DNA of 64,000 nucleotides from Carnegiea gigantea (lineage: Eukaryota; Streptophyta; Magnoliopsida; Caryophyllales; Cactaceae): contig JAKOGI010000001.1 in the NCBI GenBank assembly GCA_029747015.1, positions 186,001 through 250,000 of the forward strand. Direction: 5' to 3'. The translations under genes and the position numbers were made by a program. This document shows positions 25,224 to 37,272 of the stretch, in pieces. How positions within the stretch are numbered: the first letter of the stretch is position 1; every line of letters starts with the position of its first letter. The notes under the pieces were generated by a model. The model saw only the letters and a list, made by a program, of their open reading frames with translations. It did no database searches and was not told where the DNA came from.

Positions 25224-25745
25224 TAAGTTGGAATTTAATTATTATTCACAAAATATGAATATGTTAGAATGAAAAAGTGTTATAACGCAGATTCTTTAAT
25301 AATATTATTGCAATGTTTGGTCATTTGCATGTTTAATTTTACAAGAAGTTAGAAATCTACTTTATAATTTACAATGTTTATAAGTTGGAATTTAATTATT
25401 ATGCACAAAATATGAATATGTTAGAATGGAAAAGTGCTATAATGTAAATTCTTTAATTACATTATTACAATGTTTGGCTATTTACATGATTAATTTTAAA
25501 AGAAGTTAGAAATCTAATTTATAATTTACAATGTTTAGTAAGTTGGAATTTAATTTACATGTGTATATTAAATTTAACCTAAAAATTAAATATTTTTAAT
25601 TTTTAATTTTTAAACTTGAATAAGTTGGAATTGAATTATTATGCCCAAAATATGAATACGTTAGGATGAAAAAGCGTTACAATGTAAGTTCTTTGATGAC
25701 AAATTTTAAAAGAAATTAGAAATTTAATTTATCTTTAGATAATGT
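25224..25745 (+). repeat. ~158-bp tandem repeat inside the Harbinger element
   Basis: The phrase AAGTTGGAATTTAATTATTA recurs at 25224 and 25382, with related starts near 25540 and 25622, each followed by ACAAAATATGAATA(T/C)GTTAG and, about 110 bases on, AGTTAGAAATCTA. The first two full units are 158 bp apart; the third is cut short and the fourth restarts after 82 bp. Confidence 0.7.
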
Positions 25746-26033
25746 GTTTATATGTTTAACAATTTGTCATACCATTTATGTCATACATGTAAATTTATCT
25801 TTAATTGCATGTTTACAATGTTTGGGCTTTTACATGTTTAGAAATTTATGTTGAAAGTTAGGTAATATGTTTGTACATGTTTATTTGTTTACATCACTTA
25901 TTTTTATAATAAAATTTATAACTCAAAATAATTTGAACAATTCTTTAAGGTAGTATATGTGTAAACATGTATGATAGAATTGAAAATTTGAATTCCAACA
26001 TTGTTAATTAACATATAGGTGTGTCCTTAAAAT

Positions 26034-27160
26034 GGATTCTAATTACCCACAATCGTTTATAAACTTACTAAGTGGGGACGATTCACAATGACAACCCGAG
26101 AATAGCACGGACAATTCCTTGAACCCTCCAAATTGACAATACCCAAGACAATACCTGCCACATTACTCCCACATTACCCCCACCACAAAATGCACACCAC
26201 AAAGCCACAATGCCTCTGCCCCTCCCTCCCAAATCTCAAGTTTTAGCTACGGGTTAATGCCCCCTATATAACCCAGTAATAACCCCACCAACAATGACAG
26301 TGGCAGAGTAGCCTCGAAGTGGACATTGGAGGAGGATCCTCGCTTGGTGAAGTCATGAATAAAAGTAGGCATTAACCTTATCACTAGGGTGGATCAAAAG
26401 AAATCGGGGCTTTGGAGTAAGGTCACCTGCATGTTCAACCAACACACTCCCAGTGGACTTATAAAGAAAACGACAAAGGTTTGCAACGCCAGTTGGAACT
26501 GGGCATCTCCATTGGTCTCCAAATGGTGCGCTAGTCTGGCGGAGGCGTACCAACAAAACCTAGGTGGAGCGAATGAGGAAACCATTCTCTAGAGCGCACA
26601 TGATCTGTATTATACTAAAACTAAGTAAATGTCTGACCTCATGCATTGATGGGTACTACTGAAGGATCAACCAAAATGTAAGACCTTCTACGTTTAATCT
26701 GCAGAAGTATCTTTCAAATAGTTGAGGATAAGTGAAGTAGGGGCATACTCTGAGAGCTCCACCCTTGACAACCCCAACGCCCCCGGCACCCCGGGAACCC
26801 TTGCTAGTGAAGATACTCCAATTGAAGGAGGGCTTGTCCGCCCAATTGGAAGAAAAGCTGATAAGAGAAAGGTGAAGATGGTAGTTGAGGACTCGGTGTT
26901 GGATCTGATGACCAAAGAGTTGTCTGTCTTGGGGACAACAAGTGTAAAAAATAGTACTATGTTTAAATGATATGTCATAGCCCGATAGAAAAAGGCAGAA
27001 GCAGCTCAACAAGTCGTTCAACTGAGAGATCGTCATCAAGCATTCAAAGAAAGAGAACAACCCCTTAAAGCATGAAGTATAAGGACATGATTTTGAGAAT
27101 AAGCATTTCTGAGAAGTATGTTGAGGATCAGACTTGATATGGTCCTCTTCAAGAAGAAAT
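26034..27160 (+). pseudogene. Harbinger ORF1 (Myb/SANT-like) relic
   Basis: The reading starts with MDSNYPQSFINLL at 26034, a typical plant Harbinger ORF1 opening, and quickly meets a stop. From about 26300 a trihelix/Myb-like segment is visible: KWTLEEDPRLVKS, then DQKKSGLW, then KVCNASWNWAS and SKWCASLAEAY, matching the EED/W spacing of these DNA-binding proteins. A later low-complexity part ends in a Gln/Lys-rich segment. In this family ORF1 binds element ends and works with the ORF2 nuclease. Stops at several places and shifts of frame show it is dead. Confidence 0.75.
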
Positions 27161-27649
27161 TAGGAGTCGGTAATGCCAAATACCGTCCTCAACTGATTAT
27201 GCCCCCTCTTTAAATTGAATTATAGTTTAAGAAAATGTATTCTATGTTATGTTTATTTATTTTCTTACTATACAATTAAGTGTGTGACTTACATCATATT
27301 AATTATGTTTATTACTTACATTTTTGAAGTTCACATATATTTTGAAGTTTACATGTTTTTTTTAAGTTTACATTTAAAATTCAAATTTTTACTTACATTT
27401 GCAACTTTATTATGCTTATGTATTCCACAATTAGCGACTCATCCTCCTCATCTTCTTTACCATCATCATCAGATGGCTTGGATTCATAGTATAACAATAT
27501 AGTGATGATACACCTATGTTGGAATGCATTCTAAACAATGAAACTGATATAAAGATCATATAGTTACTTATGAAGCTTAGACAAGCCAGACAAGAGAAGA
27601 GAGTTTAATCATCATTGCATAGACCAAGAAAGAAGAAAAAATTTATTAG

Positions 27650-28690
27650 CAGAGACTGCTAAGATGCACACAATCGCCTCTACAAAGACTACTTCGTCAA
27701 AGACGCAACCTGCAATGAACCCATTTTCAGCGCATATTTCATATGTGAAAGCACTTGTTCCTTCACTTAGTTGATGCCCGCAGGAGTCATTTTGAGTACT
27801 TCCAGTTGAGGTACTTTTGTCTTGGTAGGCGTGGGTTGGAATTGCTCGCCAAGTGCACCTTAGTCATGCAAATGTTGGCTTATGTCGATAAATACTTGAA
27901 GATTAGTGAAAGTGCAGCAATGGAGTGCTTGAAAAATTTTGCCGCTGGGGTCATTCAAGTGTTTTGGGAAGAGTATTTAAGAAAACCAACCCAAACTAAT
28001 TTTGATCATATATTGCATGTGGCAGAAGCCTGTGATTTTCCCAGTATTTTAGGAAGTATTGATTGTATGCATTGGGAATAGAATTAAGAAATGTCCACTG
28101 GGTTGGAAAGGAGTGTCTGCAAAAGGTATATATAAAGTCCACACCTTAATTCTTGAGCGGTTGCTTCCTATGACCTTTAGATATGGCTGGCATGCCTTCT
28201 TTGGATGCCCGGGAAGCCCTAACGATTTAAACAACCTTGACTATTCACCAGTTTTCCAATAGATTTATAAGGGTCAAGCTCCAAAATGTGAATATGTCGT
28301 TGGGTTGCAAGTATAATATTGGACACTTCTTATGCAATCGATAGTGTTTATCCAAGATGGCAACCATTGTCGAAACTACCCTCTTCCTTAAGGACCGAAG
28401 GCAAGATTGTTCGTTGAATGTCAAGAATCTGTTAGGAAGGATGTGAAGAGAGCATTCAGAGTTCTATAAGCTCGTTTCGCATTATCCGCGGCCATGCTCT
28501 ACAAGGACAAGGCTGAATTGGGTATGATAATGAAGGCATGTGTTATACTCTACAACATAATCATCGAGGATGAATATGTTTCCTATAACCTTACTTATAA
28601 CTGTAATCATGTGGAGGATAGCACCCTGGGCCTAATGTCCGACGAGATCACCATCCGTGCTATGTGGCCTACCTTCGTAGAGTAGCACAA
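27650..28690 (+). pseudogene. Harbinger transposase (DDE nuclease) relic
   Basis: Pieces in shifting frames match plant HARBI1-like nucleases in order: RLYKDYFVKDATCNEPIFSA (about 27680), then after a frameshift RYFCLGRRGLELLAKCT and MLAYVDKYLKISESAAMECL (27800-27930), EEYLRKPTQTNFDHIL, and the first catalytic-Asp block LGSIDCMHW (28048-28074). Later pieces include FFGCPGSPNDLN, with the second Asp region, and ELGMIMKACVILYNIIIEDE near 28510. The longest uninterrupted piece is 108 aa (27755-28081). Intact family members are about 400 aa. Several frameshifts and stops make it non-functional. Confidence 0.85.
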
Positions 28691-29717
28691 GTTCATGACC
28701 CAAATCTACATGTACATCTCCAAATGGACTTCGTTGAAGAAATATGAAGCCAACAAATGACCTGACAAGGATTACAATCATAATTGTTTTGCATTTTTTC
28801 GCTGATCTTTTGTGTTATGATTTTTATTTTTCTGTATTTTTTTCCAGAGTCCTACCGTACGTATTGTATCTTTTCCATTTGCCCCTTCGTATTGTATTTT
28901 CTTTATGTCTAACCTTTGTATTGCATTGATTTTTAATTGAATTGCACTTTCTATTTGTGTTCATTTGCCAGTGCTACAAACAAAAAACAAATAATATTTT
29001 ACATGTTCAACCAAAAAAAAAAAGTAATCAATTTTCCATATTTTTTGAAAAACAATATCTTTTTCTGTGTCAAGAAAAAATAAATATTCTTTATTCGGAA
29101 AATAGAAAATATTTATACAAGTCATAGCATAAAATGCAAAGACAAAATTAAAAGGATAAAAGTAATAAAATATATTTAATAGTGGACTCCATGATAAATG
29201 TTTAATTCAATTATCCAGTAATGAATTCCATTGGTAAGAAAAGTGACGGAGTGCAAGTACCAAAAACTGAAATTTTTGCTGATATAAACTGGAATTCAAG
29301 TTGAGAATGCTCTCGCGAGTTGTATTGTTGTCATGACCTATCACGTATGGAATGCGCTCTCCCTGAGCATACGCCTTATATGTTTATCTTAGCAGCACCA
29401 CTGCCATGGGCTTTTCTTCCTAGGGAAGATACTACTGTAGTTTCGGCCCTTCGATTCGGTGCAAAAGGTCGGAGTGGAGAAGCAATAGTAGTATACCTTG
29501 TGTACATTCCTATCCCCTAAAATTTATTTCGAGATGGATACTTTATGGTAATCTTTAATACATATGAAGGTGAATAACAATTCATTTGGGAGTGAATACA
29601 ATAAAAGTTAAAATTTAATGCATTATTACTTTATTAGTAACATATGAATTAAATTATCAGTCATCTTAAGACATTTAGAAAGTCAACCATAAATAATCTA
29701 TCTTACCATAACTTTCA

Positions 29718-30103
29718 GGGATATTGGACTATAATATATTATACTTTGGGGGTGTTGGACAATAATACTCCCAACTTTAAACTTGGACGTCTGTGCACCA
29801 CACTATGAGCCTATTTACTGTTTATATTCCAAGAACTATTTTGAAAATGTTTTTAGTTGGTGATGTAAGTGCATATTCAACATATGTCATTATATACGCT
29901 TGAAAATTCTTGAATTTTAGACATACGCAATTGCAAAGCATTGTCAAATTGTTGCATTACATTGATAAAAATACATCTAAACTCTGTCTTGATATATAAA
30001 CAGTAAATAGACCCATAGTGTGATGCACAGACGTTCAAGTTCAAGGTTGAGAGTACTATTGTCTAATACTCCTAAAGTACAGTATATTATAATCTAATAT
30101 CCC
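29718..30103. mobile_element. Foldback MITE, Mutator-like
   Basis: The first ~115 bases (from GGGATATTGGACTATAATAT) are matched by the inverted complement of the last ~115 bases (GGGATATTAGATTATAATAT when read on the minus strand). The pairing includes GACGTCTGTGCACCACACTATG against GACGTCTGTGCATCACACTATG-like sequence and CTATTTACTGTTTATAT. The arms are roughly 85-90% alike by eye. The flanks TAACTTTCA (29709-29717) and TAACTGTTA (30104-30112) agree at 7 of 9 bases, as expected for an aged 9-bp Mutator-type target duplication. The ~150-bp centre is non-coding. Confidence 0.75.
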
Positions 30104-30567
30104 TAACTGTTATATAGGACTATCTCATTTAAGAAATTTTGTTGAATGTAATTAGAATGGGATGGCTCAGCTAGTCAGGAAAGGGGGGCGAGAGGGAAAT
30201 AGACAGATCATGCAGTTTCTTTGGATGCTAATAGTAGTCAAATTTAATTTCCCAACAATTGACTCGACATTAATAGACATTGTCTGTTAATTTTCGTACT
30301 CAAGATCTAGTCATATGACTCATATCTCTTATATCTGGTTGAAATTAAACCACAGTTTTTTCTGCAAGTAGGCATGGTAAAAGAAAAAAAGAAAAAAGAA
30401 AGAAGAATAGATTAAATGAAAAAGCTTCAATACAAATACAACTTATCCTGCACAGTGGCTGGAAAAAAATAAAAATCGGGCGTATGTACTCACTCAGTAT
30501 CTTATGTCGTCTATGTCTGAATTGGAGGTAAGAAAACAAGACAGAAAATAACATATTGACCACATTC

Positions 30568-32025
30568 TCACAAGACTAACATGACTATTAACGTAGACAA
30601 TGCTCCATACAGCCAATGTAGTAAGGCTGTACGGTTATTGCTGTCAGCACCACTGAATTGAGTTGAACCTCCCCCCGGCGAGGACTGTCTGGATGGCAAC
30701 GCTGCTGGTGGCGGAGGTGCAAGCGTTGGGATGTCGCATGAGCCGAAGGTGCCATTTGCCTGCCCAAAAATAAACATACCATAAGAAGTTTACTCTCGAG
30801 GGGCTTAGTGTAGGACTGTAGGTTATGATTCAAGGCACTTGGGAATCATGATTAAGAGGACCAAATCATAACAATTTTGCAAACCTTGCAATAGGCAATG
30901 TTGGAACATCCACAGGTAAGATGACCATTTGCTTCATCAACTGCCTCTGCAGCTCCGCCACCATCGCTCCTCTGCAATAATAAACCGAAAAAAGGGGTAA
31001 GTTTCATAACTTGCAGTATCTTCATGGGCAAATTTGAAGTTAAAAGGTTAAAACTATTATACACCACCAAGCTTCTATGGTTATGGGGGGTTAAGCAAAA
31101 TGTCAGTCTGGCAACCATATGAAGATGGAAGAGCTCATCACCTGATAATAATCAACAGCAATGAAGTTTGGCCATCTTTTGCCGTCTTGCTTGACACAGG
31201 TATTGACCATGTTAATCAAGGCAGCCGAATTGTCAGCACAGGCTTGGGATGAATTGGGATTATTCGGGAAGTAATTTACTAGAACCAGGGAGACGGTGGT
31301 TGTGTTCATTGGTCCTGATTCTGCACGATTTGGGCATGAGCCTGCTACCATCCCATCATCACCATCTGCAGTTTCATCAAATAATAAGCAAGCACTAAAA
31401 TTTAGCAAAGGTTCAACTTAGAGCAAAACACGGCAATGCATACTCAAATGCAATACAGTAAAGCAAAAAAAGTGAATCTATTGAAGATAGAAATCTACAA
31501 TCACATATTGCATACTCACATTGATTTTCCAGGACATATTTCCAATTATAGGCAATCCCTTCAGAGCCCTCTTTGGATTGCACAGAAGTGAAGACGAGCA
31601 AGCGCTGATTTTTCTGCACCATATCATCCACAGTTGGCCAGTCACCACCATTTTTAGGCATCCGAGACACTGGAAACATGTACTTGTCAAGGCCAGCTGC
31701 TTTGAATATCTTCGTGAGGCCCATTGGTGATCTCACATAATCTTCTATGAAGATGGTAATTATTTCAGTTGGGTTTGCTGCTAGGAAAGCCTGGATCTCT
31801 TTGAGCACATTAATGGCTGGTTGCTGTATCAACAACACAGCATATTCAATCCCAAATTAAGGTTTCTCTGAACTTGTGCTCACATATAAAATGCAGGCTC
31901 AATGGGAACTAGTTAACTTACAAATGCTGTGAAATTAAAGCACTGGCCTCCAAATGAATGGCATAACCAAATGTCATTTTGGAAGTCATACATGTCCAGC
32001 ATGAGTCCTCGGATGCCATTCTGCA

Positions 32026-32069
<44 letters not shown>

Positions 32070-35060
32070 CCCAAAAAAAAAAAAAAAAAAAGCAGGGCTT
32101 GTCAGAACTACTTCCAGAGATGCTAATCTTGCAGCTATCTTGAAACATTTCCGTTTTAAACATATCAAATGTGTGGATGTTAAAATTTTTTTAATATTGG
32201 CGGATATCATTTGGAGCTCTGATCTTGTCTTTACTATTTAGAAAAAAACAAGCTTGAGAGGTCTAGCGTTAGTAAGTAATGAATGATAATACTTAAAGGC
32301 CAGAACTCATTCCTAGCAAAATGCTGATTAATGAGTCATATATCAATCTAGTTTTGGCATTGGTCGTTAAAACAGAACAAAGGTGAAGCCAATAACAGGC
32401 CTTCTCAGTTTTCTGCAGCTTTTTCCTGAAGCAAACTGTGCTAATGAATAATAACTGTGCAGACATGCAGAGTCTTCAGGGCTATAGCATCAAGGATTTA
32501 GGTTCAGATTTCACCTAAAGTGATCCTTGCACCTCTAAACGTATTTGGAGATTCTACTTGTGACAATGAAAAACGCATATATGGTAAGTAAGCCTCTATC
32601 CTCCATCTACGTCCACTTGCAATTTTGCGGGCTTAACGGCGAATGGTTATGACGAAAGGATCAAGGAGAACAAAAAGAACTCCGGAACTCCAAAAGAGAA
32701 AATAGCTAGGCCACGAACAAGTGTAGATTAAAGGCGTTGGAATAAGTGACAACAAATAGCCATGGCACTGGATGGAGATTGGAGATTATGGCCTGGAAAT
32801 TCAGGCGGCTGGAGGACTTTCTAAATCAAGAAGGCTGGACCATTTGGTTGTATGATGTTTAAAGTTGGTAGCGTATTCTTCAATCATAGAGGGAGGTTTT
32901 TTTGTTTTTTTGTTTTTTTTGGTTGGTAGGAAGGGAATCCCTGGTGCAAATCACATCAGGTGCACCTTTACCAAATTAAGGTGGAGGGCATCCGTCATCT
33001 GATGCTCACTTATAAAAGATATATAGCACAGGGAATTTGTTCTAGCTGCTTTAGAACCTGTTTGTTTTGGATGGGCCATTAGTGGCTTGTAGCACCTTGG
33101 GGCAGGTTAGATTAGGTTTGAGCAGGTAATAGCAAACACGAGCCGATTTGGAGCAGTTTTATGAGAGGTTAAAACAGATTGGAGTAGTTTAAAACAGGTA
33201 GGAGCAAATTGGAGTCGGTTGGAGTAGACTGAAACATGTGCAGCTTTAACATGGTAAAAACAAACAGGCTCTTAGACAGGAAATTTGAGCTCATTGCATG
33301 TACCATGAGAGAGTTTCTATGTGCAGTGGAGTTCTCAAATACGGGGCAAAATTTCATCACAAGGCCGCGGTTTCAACCTCTATACATGATCCTGTTTGGA
33401 AATGTTGGATTTCAAGGAAAGATGCCATGCTCGAGGGGGATACTGTTATATGTTTTGAACCTTGAAGATCAAATTTAGGGTGGGATATTGAGTTAATTAT
33501 GGCGGAAAACTTAGTTTTAGCCCTGAGAAGAATGCACAGTGGTCCTGAACCCCCCCCCCCCCAAAAAAAAAAACCAAAAAAAACCCCAAACACACAGTCA
33601 AATAATAATAACAATTAAAAAACGGATCTAGAAAGAAGATAAACTACCACTTGAATTTTCTAACATAACAGGAAGGTGCATACACCCCCCCCCCTCCCCA
33701 AAATAATTTTTTTTTTCCCCAAAAGACAGAAGAGGTCACATAGAGACTCTGTAATAGTAATTTTTCTAACTAACAAGTTGGCTTCCAATGAATTAACAAA
33801 TTGAGAGTTCTGAAGGAAAACTGCCATGAAAAGAAAAGAAAGGAGGTTAGGGGTTAACAAATTATAAATTTTCTATAGTTCACTAAACATGGCAAATTGG
33901 GAATAAAGTGGACTTGAATAAAATAGCAGCTAAATCATTTTATTAGTGATTCTTACTCAGAATTCTGATCCTTTTGAAAGGCAAAGTCGATCTCTTTTTT
34001 ATACCACTAGCTTACATTTATTAAAAGTTAAAGCAGCAGTTCTTGTTGGCTTCTGATTGAATGAACATGAACTACAACAACTCCCACTTGAAAACTGCAA
34101 AATTATTCAAGGTTAGGTTAACTGGTGATGCTTATCAATTATGTAACCAGCCTGGATATTTGGTACACATTGACTAGAGAAAAGGCCCCCCCCCCCCCCC
34201 GGGGGGGGGGGGGAGGAATTTGCAATTTTCATGGTGGTAAAAAGGACCAATTGAGCCAGAACAGGATATTTTTTTAATGACTCTCTGGGGCCTGAACTTT
34301 TTTTTGGGGGGGGGGGGTTATTTTTGGGGGGTTCATTTTCAGATGAACAGGAAAGTTCAGTGTAAAACGTAAAAAATGAATTAAACATTTCGAGATGAAA
34401 CCATAAAGAAAGACGGAGGGAGAACCTGAAGTTGGGAGGTGACAGTGTCTTCCTGATTAGTCGGGGCGAGAAGGAAGGAGCCAGTCCCGGATTTGGTTCC
34501 CCCAGACATCGCAAACGAATTATGGGTCGTCAACCATGAATACTTGTTAAATGCCAACCCTTTCACCTTCATTTAAATTCATCCATCCAACAATTAATGA
34601 ATATCACCGTGATCATCATTAATCATAAATGAAGTTACGATTAATGAAACTGAACCCAATTAGCAAAACTATTACCAACAACTGAGGAAGTTACGTACCT
34701 TAGTGGTGGGGATTACGGGTCGAATACGGGTACACCGGGGGCGGGTATTACCATTAGCCGGGCAAGTCTCGCACCGGAGCCCCGGGTCGCAATCGGCATC
34801 CTTGGAACATGTTTCTCCGATCTGTTATATATTATGTTCAACAGGCACAACGTGTATAACACAGAATTAGTTTGTGTACGTCGATGAGAATATGATGTTT
34901 TGCTCGATTGAGAAAGAGAGATGAAATAAAACAAAAATGACGAAACCTTGAGAGAGAATGAAGGGTAGAAGAACGAAGCTGAAGTTAGTATGAGAATGAG
35001 AATGATAACATCAAGGAAGCAGATAACAGCGTGCCCGTTCCACGCTTTCATTGCGGGCAT
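30568..35060 (-). CDS. PI-PLC X-domain protein, likely GPI-anchored
   Basis: Belongs to the plant family of PLC-X-like secreted proteins (At5g67130 type); enzyme activity is not established for most members. Eight exons on the minus strand, 35060-34947, 34821-34699, 34566-34426, 32020-31922, 31823-31520, 31365-31142, 30971-30885 and 30759-30568, join in frame to 427 aa. A hydrophobic N-terminus (about 12-35) acts as signal peptide or anchor. Next is a Cys-rich segment ([17 protein letters not shown]), then the X domain: TTHNSFA with the first catalytic-type His in exon 3, and IWLCHSFGG with the second in exon 4. [10 protein letters not shown] and [10 protein letters not shown] follow. A Pro/Ser/Gly-rich tail ends in the hydrophobic [19 protein letters not shown], the pattern of a GPI-attachment signal. 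Intron 4 is 2.4 kb and holds a MITE and odd homopolymers. Start: the first of two nearby Met codons (residues 1 and 4). Confidence 0.93.
32031..32064 (-). repeat. (AC)17, i.e. (TG)17 before PI-PLC exon 4
   Basis: An uninterrupted AC run on +, read as TG in the transcript, ends about 10 bases from the acceptor of exon 4. It is preceded in the transcript by T19 (A-run at 32073-32091). Together they replace the usual polypyrimidine tract. Confidence 0.95.
33054..33271. mobile_element. Tourist-like MITE in PI-PLC intron 4
   Basis: Terminal inverted repeats GAACCTGTTTGTTTT and GAGCCTGTTTGTTTT (14 of 15 match) are flanked on both sides by TTA (33051-33053 and 33272-33274), the target duplication of PIF/Harbinger-type elements. 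The 218-bp interior is not unique sequence but diverged iterations of a ~10-base unit (GGAGCAGTTT, GGTTAAAACA, GGAGTAGTTT). Confidence 0.8.
34186..34213. repeat. C15G13 homopolymer palindrome
   Basis: Fifteen C directly followed by thirteen G, a perfect GC self-complement within PI-PLC intron 4, about 210 bases downstream (in the transcript) of the exon 3 donor. Confidence 0.8.
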
Positions 35061-35228
35061 TTGTGGACAGAGAAAGAGAGGGAGAGATTGGCGATTTATT
35101 TGTTTGTTTGGTGTTGGTTTGAATTCAGAATTAAGAAAAGTTTAGCGGTGCGTACTGTTTATTATGCGTTGGAAATGGTACATCTGGTAGCTTCAATTCG
35201 TTATCGTCGTTATATTATTGATTATTGA

Positions 35229-37239
35229 TTATTGATTATTATTATACAAACAGCTTGATTTGTTGGGAAGTAACGTTTTCTTTTTAGTTGTTGATGTTCA
35301 TGTTCACATGATTAAATTAACACAAACAACTCAAGTCTTACCTTCCAGATTAACAAATTTCAACTCCCAACAAGCAAATATCAGCCGCCCCAGTTACATT
35401 ATGACTTCGAGACTAATGTTGACTTTTAAATTGAATAAATCCTTTTTTTTGGAAATATTTTTGAAGGATCTCTCCTATTCTTACTTTTCCTTTTTCTTTT
35501 GGGTATTTGTTTATATCATGTGAGTCTATCTTGTACTAATATAATACTATTATTTCAAATAAGATGTTGAAATTGTCGTAAACAAGGTAAAGCAAATTAT
35601 TATTAGTCGTCAATCTTATTGATAGAAGGCCTAGAAGCTATAGAATTTTGTTTGATGGATGTCCTATTAAAAATAAGAATTTGGAATTAAATACTAAACA
35701 GTCACCTCTCATTTAAAGAGAAAAAAACACACACACACATAACAATGAATGATATTTGCATGAATCTTCACTTATTTAAATCTTGTAGAATACAATCTAG
35801 AACAAAAAATGCCGTACATTACAAGGCTATCAGCTTAAGAGAATATGTACATTTCTAATCCATTGAATCAATAAATGAAATATTTTTAAACAAATATTTT
35901 ATCAGAAGTTGTTGACTCAATTGTACTTTAACTTGATGAGGATAAAAAATAATATTATCAATTAAGCATGTATCTATCATCTAACAAGTAATGAGCCGCA
36001 AATTTTTAGCTTCATGACTTGCAGCCCAAATAAGCTTAGGCCTTTGAATTTTGGTAGACTTAGGCTCCATTCTTTTTTTGCGATAAGAAGTGATAAGCTT
36101 ATCGTTTATAACTTTCACAACTTTTTACAGTTTCTTACAATCATATTTAGCAATGAAAGATCATAACCATTATTGTTACTGGACCAGTAACAATGCGTCG
36201 AGAAGGGATCCATTATTTTTTATCAAACCCAGCCCAATATTGATCCCACTCCAAAACGTATTTGATCAAAAAAAGTGAAGACTTATAACTCATAAACTAC
36301 AGAATTTTGTTCTATGGACGTCCGGCTAGTAATCAAGATTTCCTTTGAATAGAATGGACCCACATTTACAAACGAAGAAGGCACATGACAATGGATGACA
36401 TCTGCATTAATCATATACTTAAATTTGTAAAATTTCATAAAATATGACGAAAAAGATGTAGTATATTACAAACGTTGGTGTTTTTTAACTAAAGATTTTG
36501 TCACTGTTTGTTGTTGTGATCTTTATTTTATTCTTTTCACAAAATAAAGAAATATTATCAACATTTAACGAGCGATAAATAATCTAACTAGTGTTGGCCT
36601 ATGCAGGCTTATTATCCTCATCTCTCCCTCATGAATTCTGACCTCATGAATGGACCAACATGGAAATTCAGAGAAGGCACGCTTTTATCCAAAACAGATT
36701 ATATTACTGTACGTTAAAGCCAAAGTTTACCAACTAATGACATTATATAAGTTATACCGTTATAACAACCACCAAAAGAATGTTTTAATGAGAGATAATC
36801 CACCATCCAATAAAGAAGTGCGCGTTCAAGTTTCATTTAGGGGTGGAAAAATTTTTCGTACCTTCTTTCCCTGTTCTCTACCACGTTTTTAGGTTAACTT
36901 GCTTACTAATTATAAAGCCCAAAAAAAAAAAAAAATGTATAAGTAGAGGGAGCAACCCACCAAGTTCTATAGGACTCAGTCTAACACCAATCGCAGTCCA
37001 AATGAGATTTGTTCAAATAGTCACGTAGCCCAACTATGGATCAACCCAGACAAGTTGGGCCATAATTATGGGTCAATGTTGCGAGAGCCATTACAAACTG
37101 ACTCCGGCCCAAATTTTAAATCATTGCCCAAGCTTCACGCACATGATAATATCACCGACAAATTAACGCACGTCCCCACTCCAACCAATTAGACACTTGT
37201 CCCTGCCAATTACCACTCGTGTGACAAGTCGAATTGTAC

Positions 37240-37272
<33 letters not shown>

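Larger units (their letters stand above)
24214..29313 (+). mobile_element. Degraded PIF/Harbinger transposon
   Basis: A Myb-like ORF1 relic (from 26034) and a DDE nuclease relic (27650-28690) lie in the same direction, the two-gene layout of plant PIF/Harbinger elements. The proposed ends are AGAGCATCCCCAAC at 24214-24227 and, inverted, AGAGCATTCTCAAC at 29300-29313 (12 of 14 match). That gives a 5.1-kb element, a usual size for an autonomous member. I do not see a matching 3-bp target duplication next to these ends, so the borders are tentative; the coding content is firm. The long AT-rich part between the left end and ORF1 contains a 158-bp tandem repeat. Both ORFs carry stops and frameshifts, so it is inactive. 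Confidence 0.75.

Noticed and set aside
32031..32064. (AC)n as part of a transposon end
   Set aside because: No inverted or direct flanking repeats; it sits exactly at a splice acceptor and is explained as a microsatellite.
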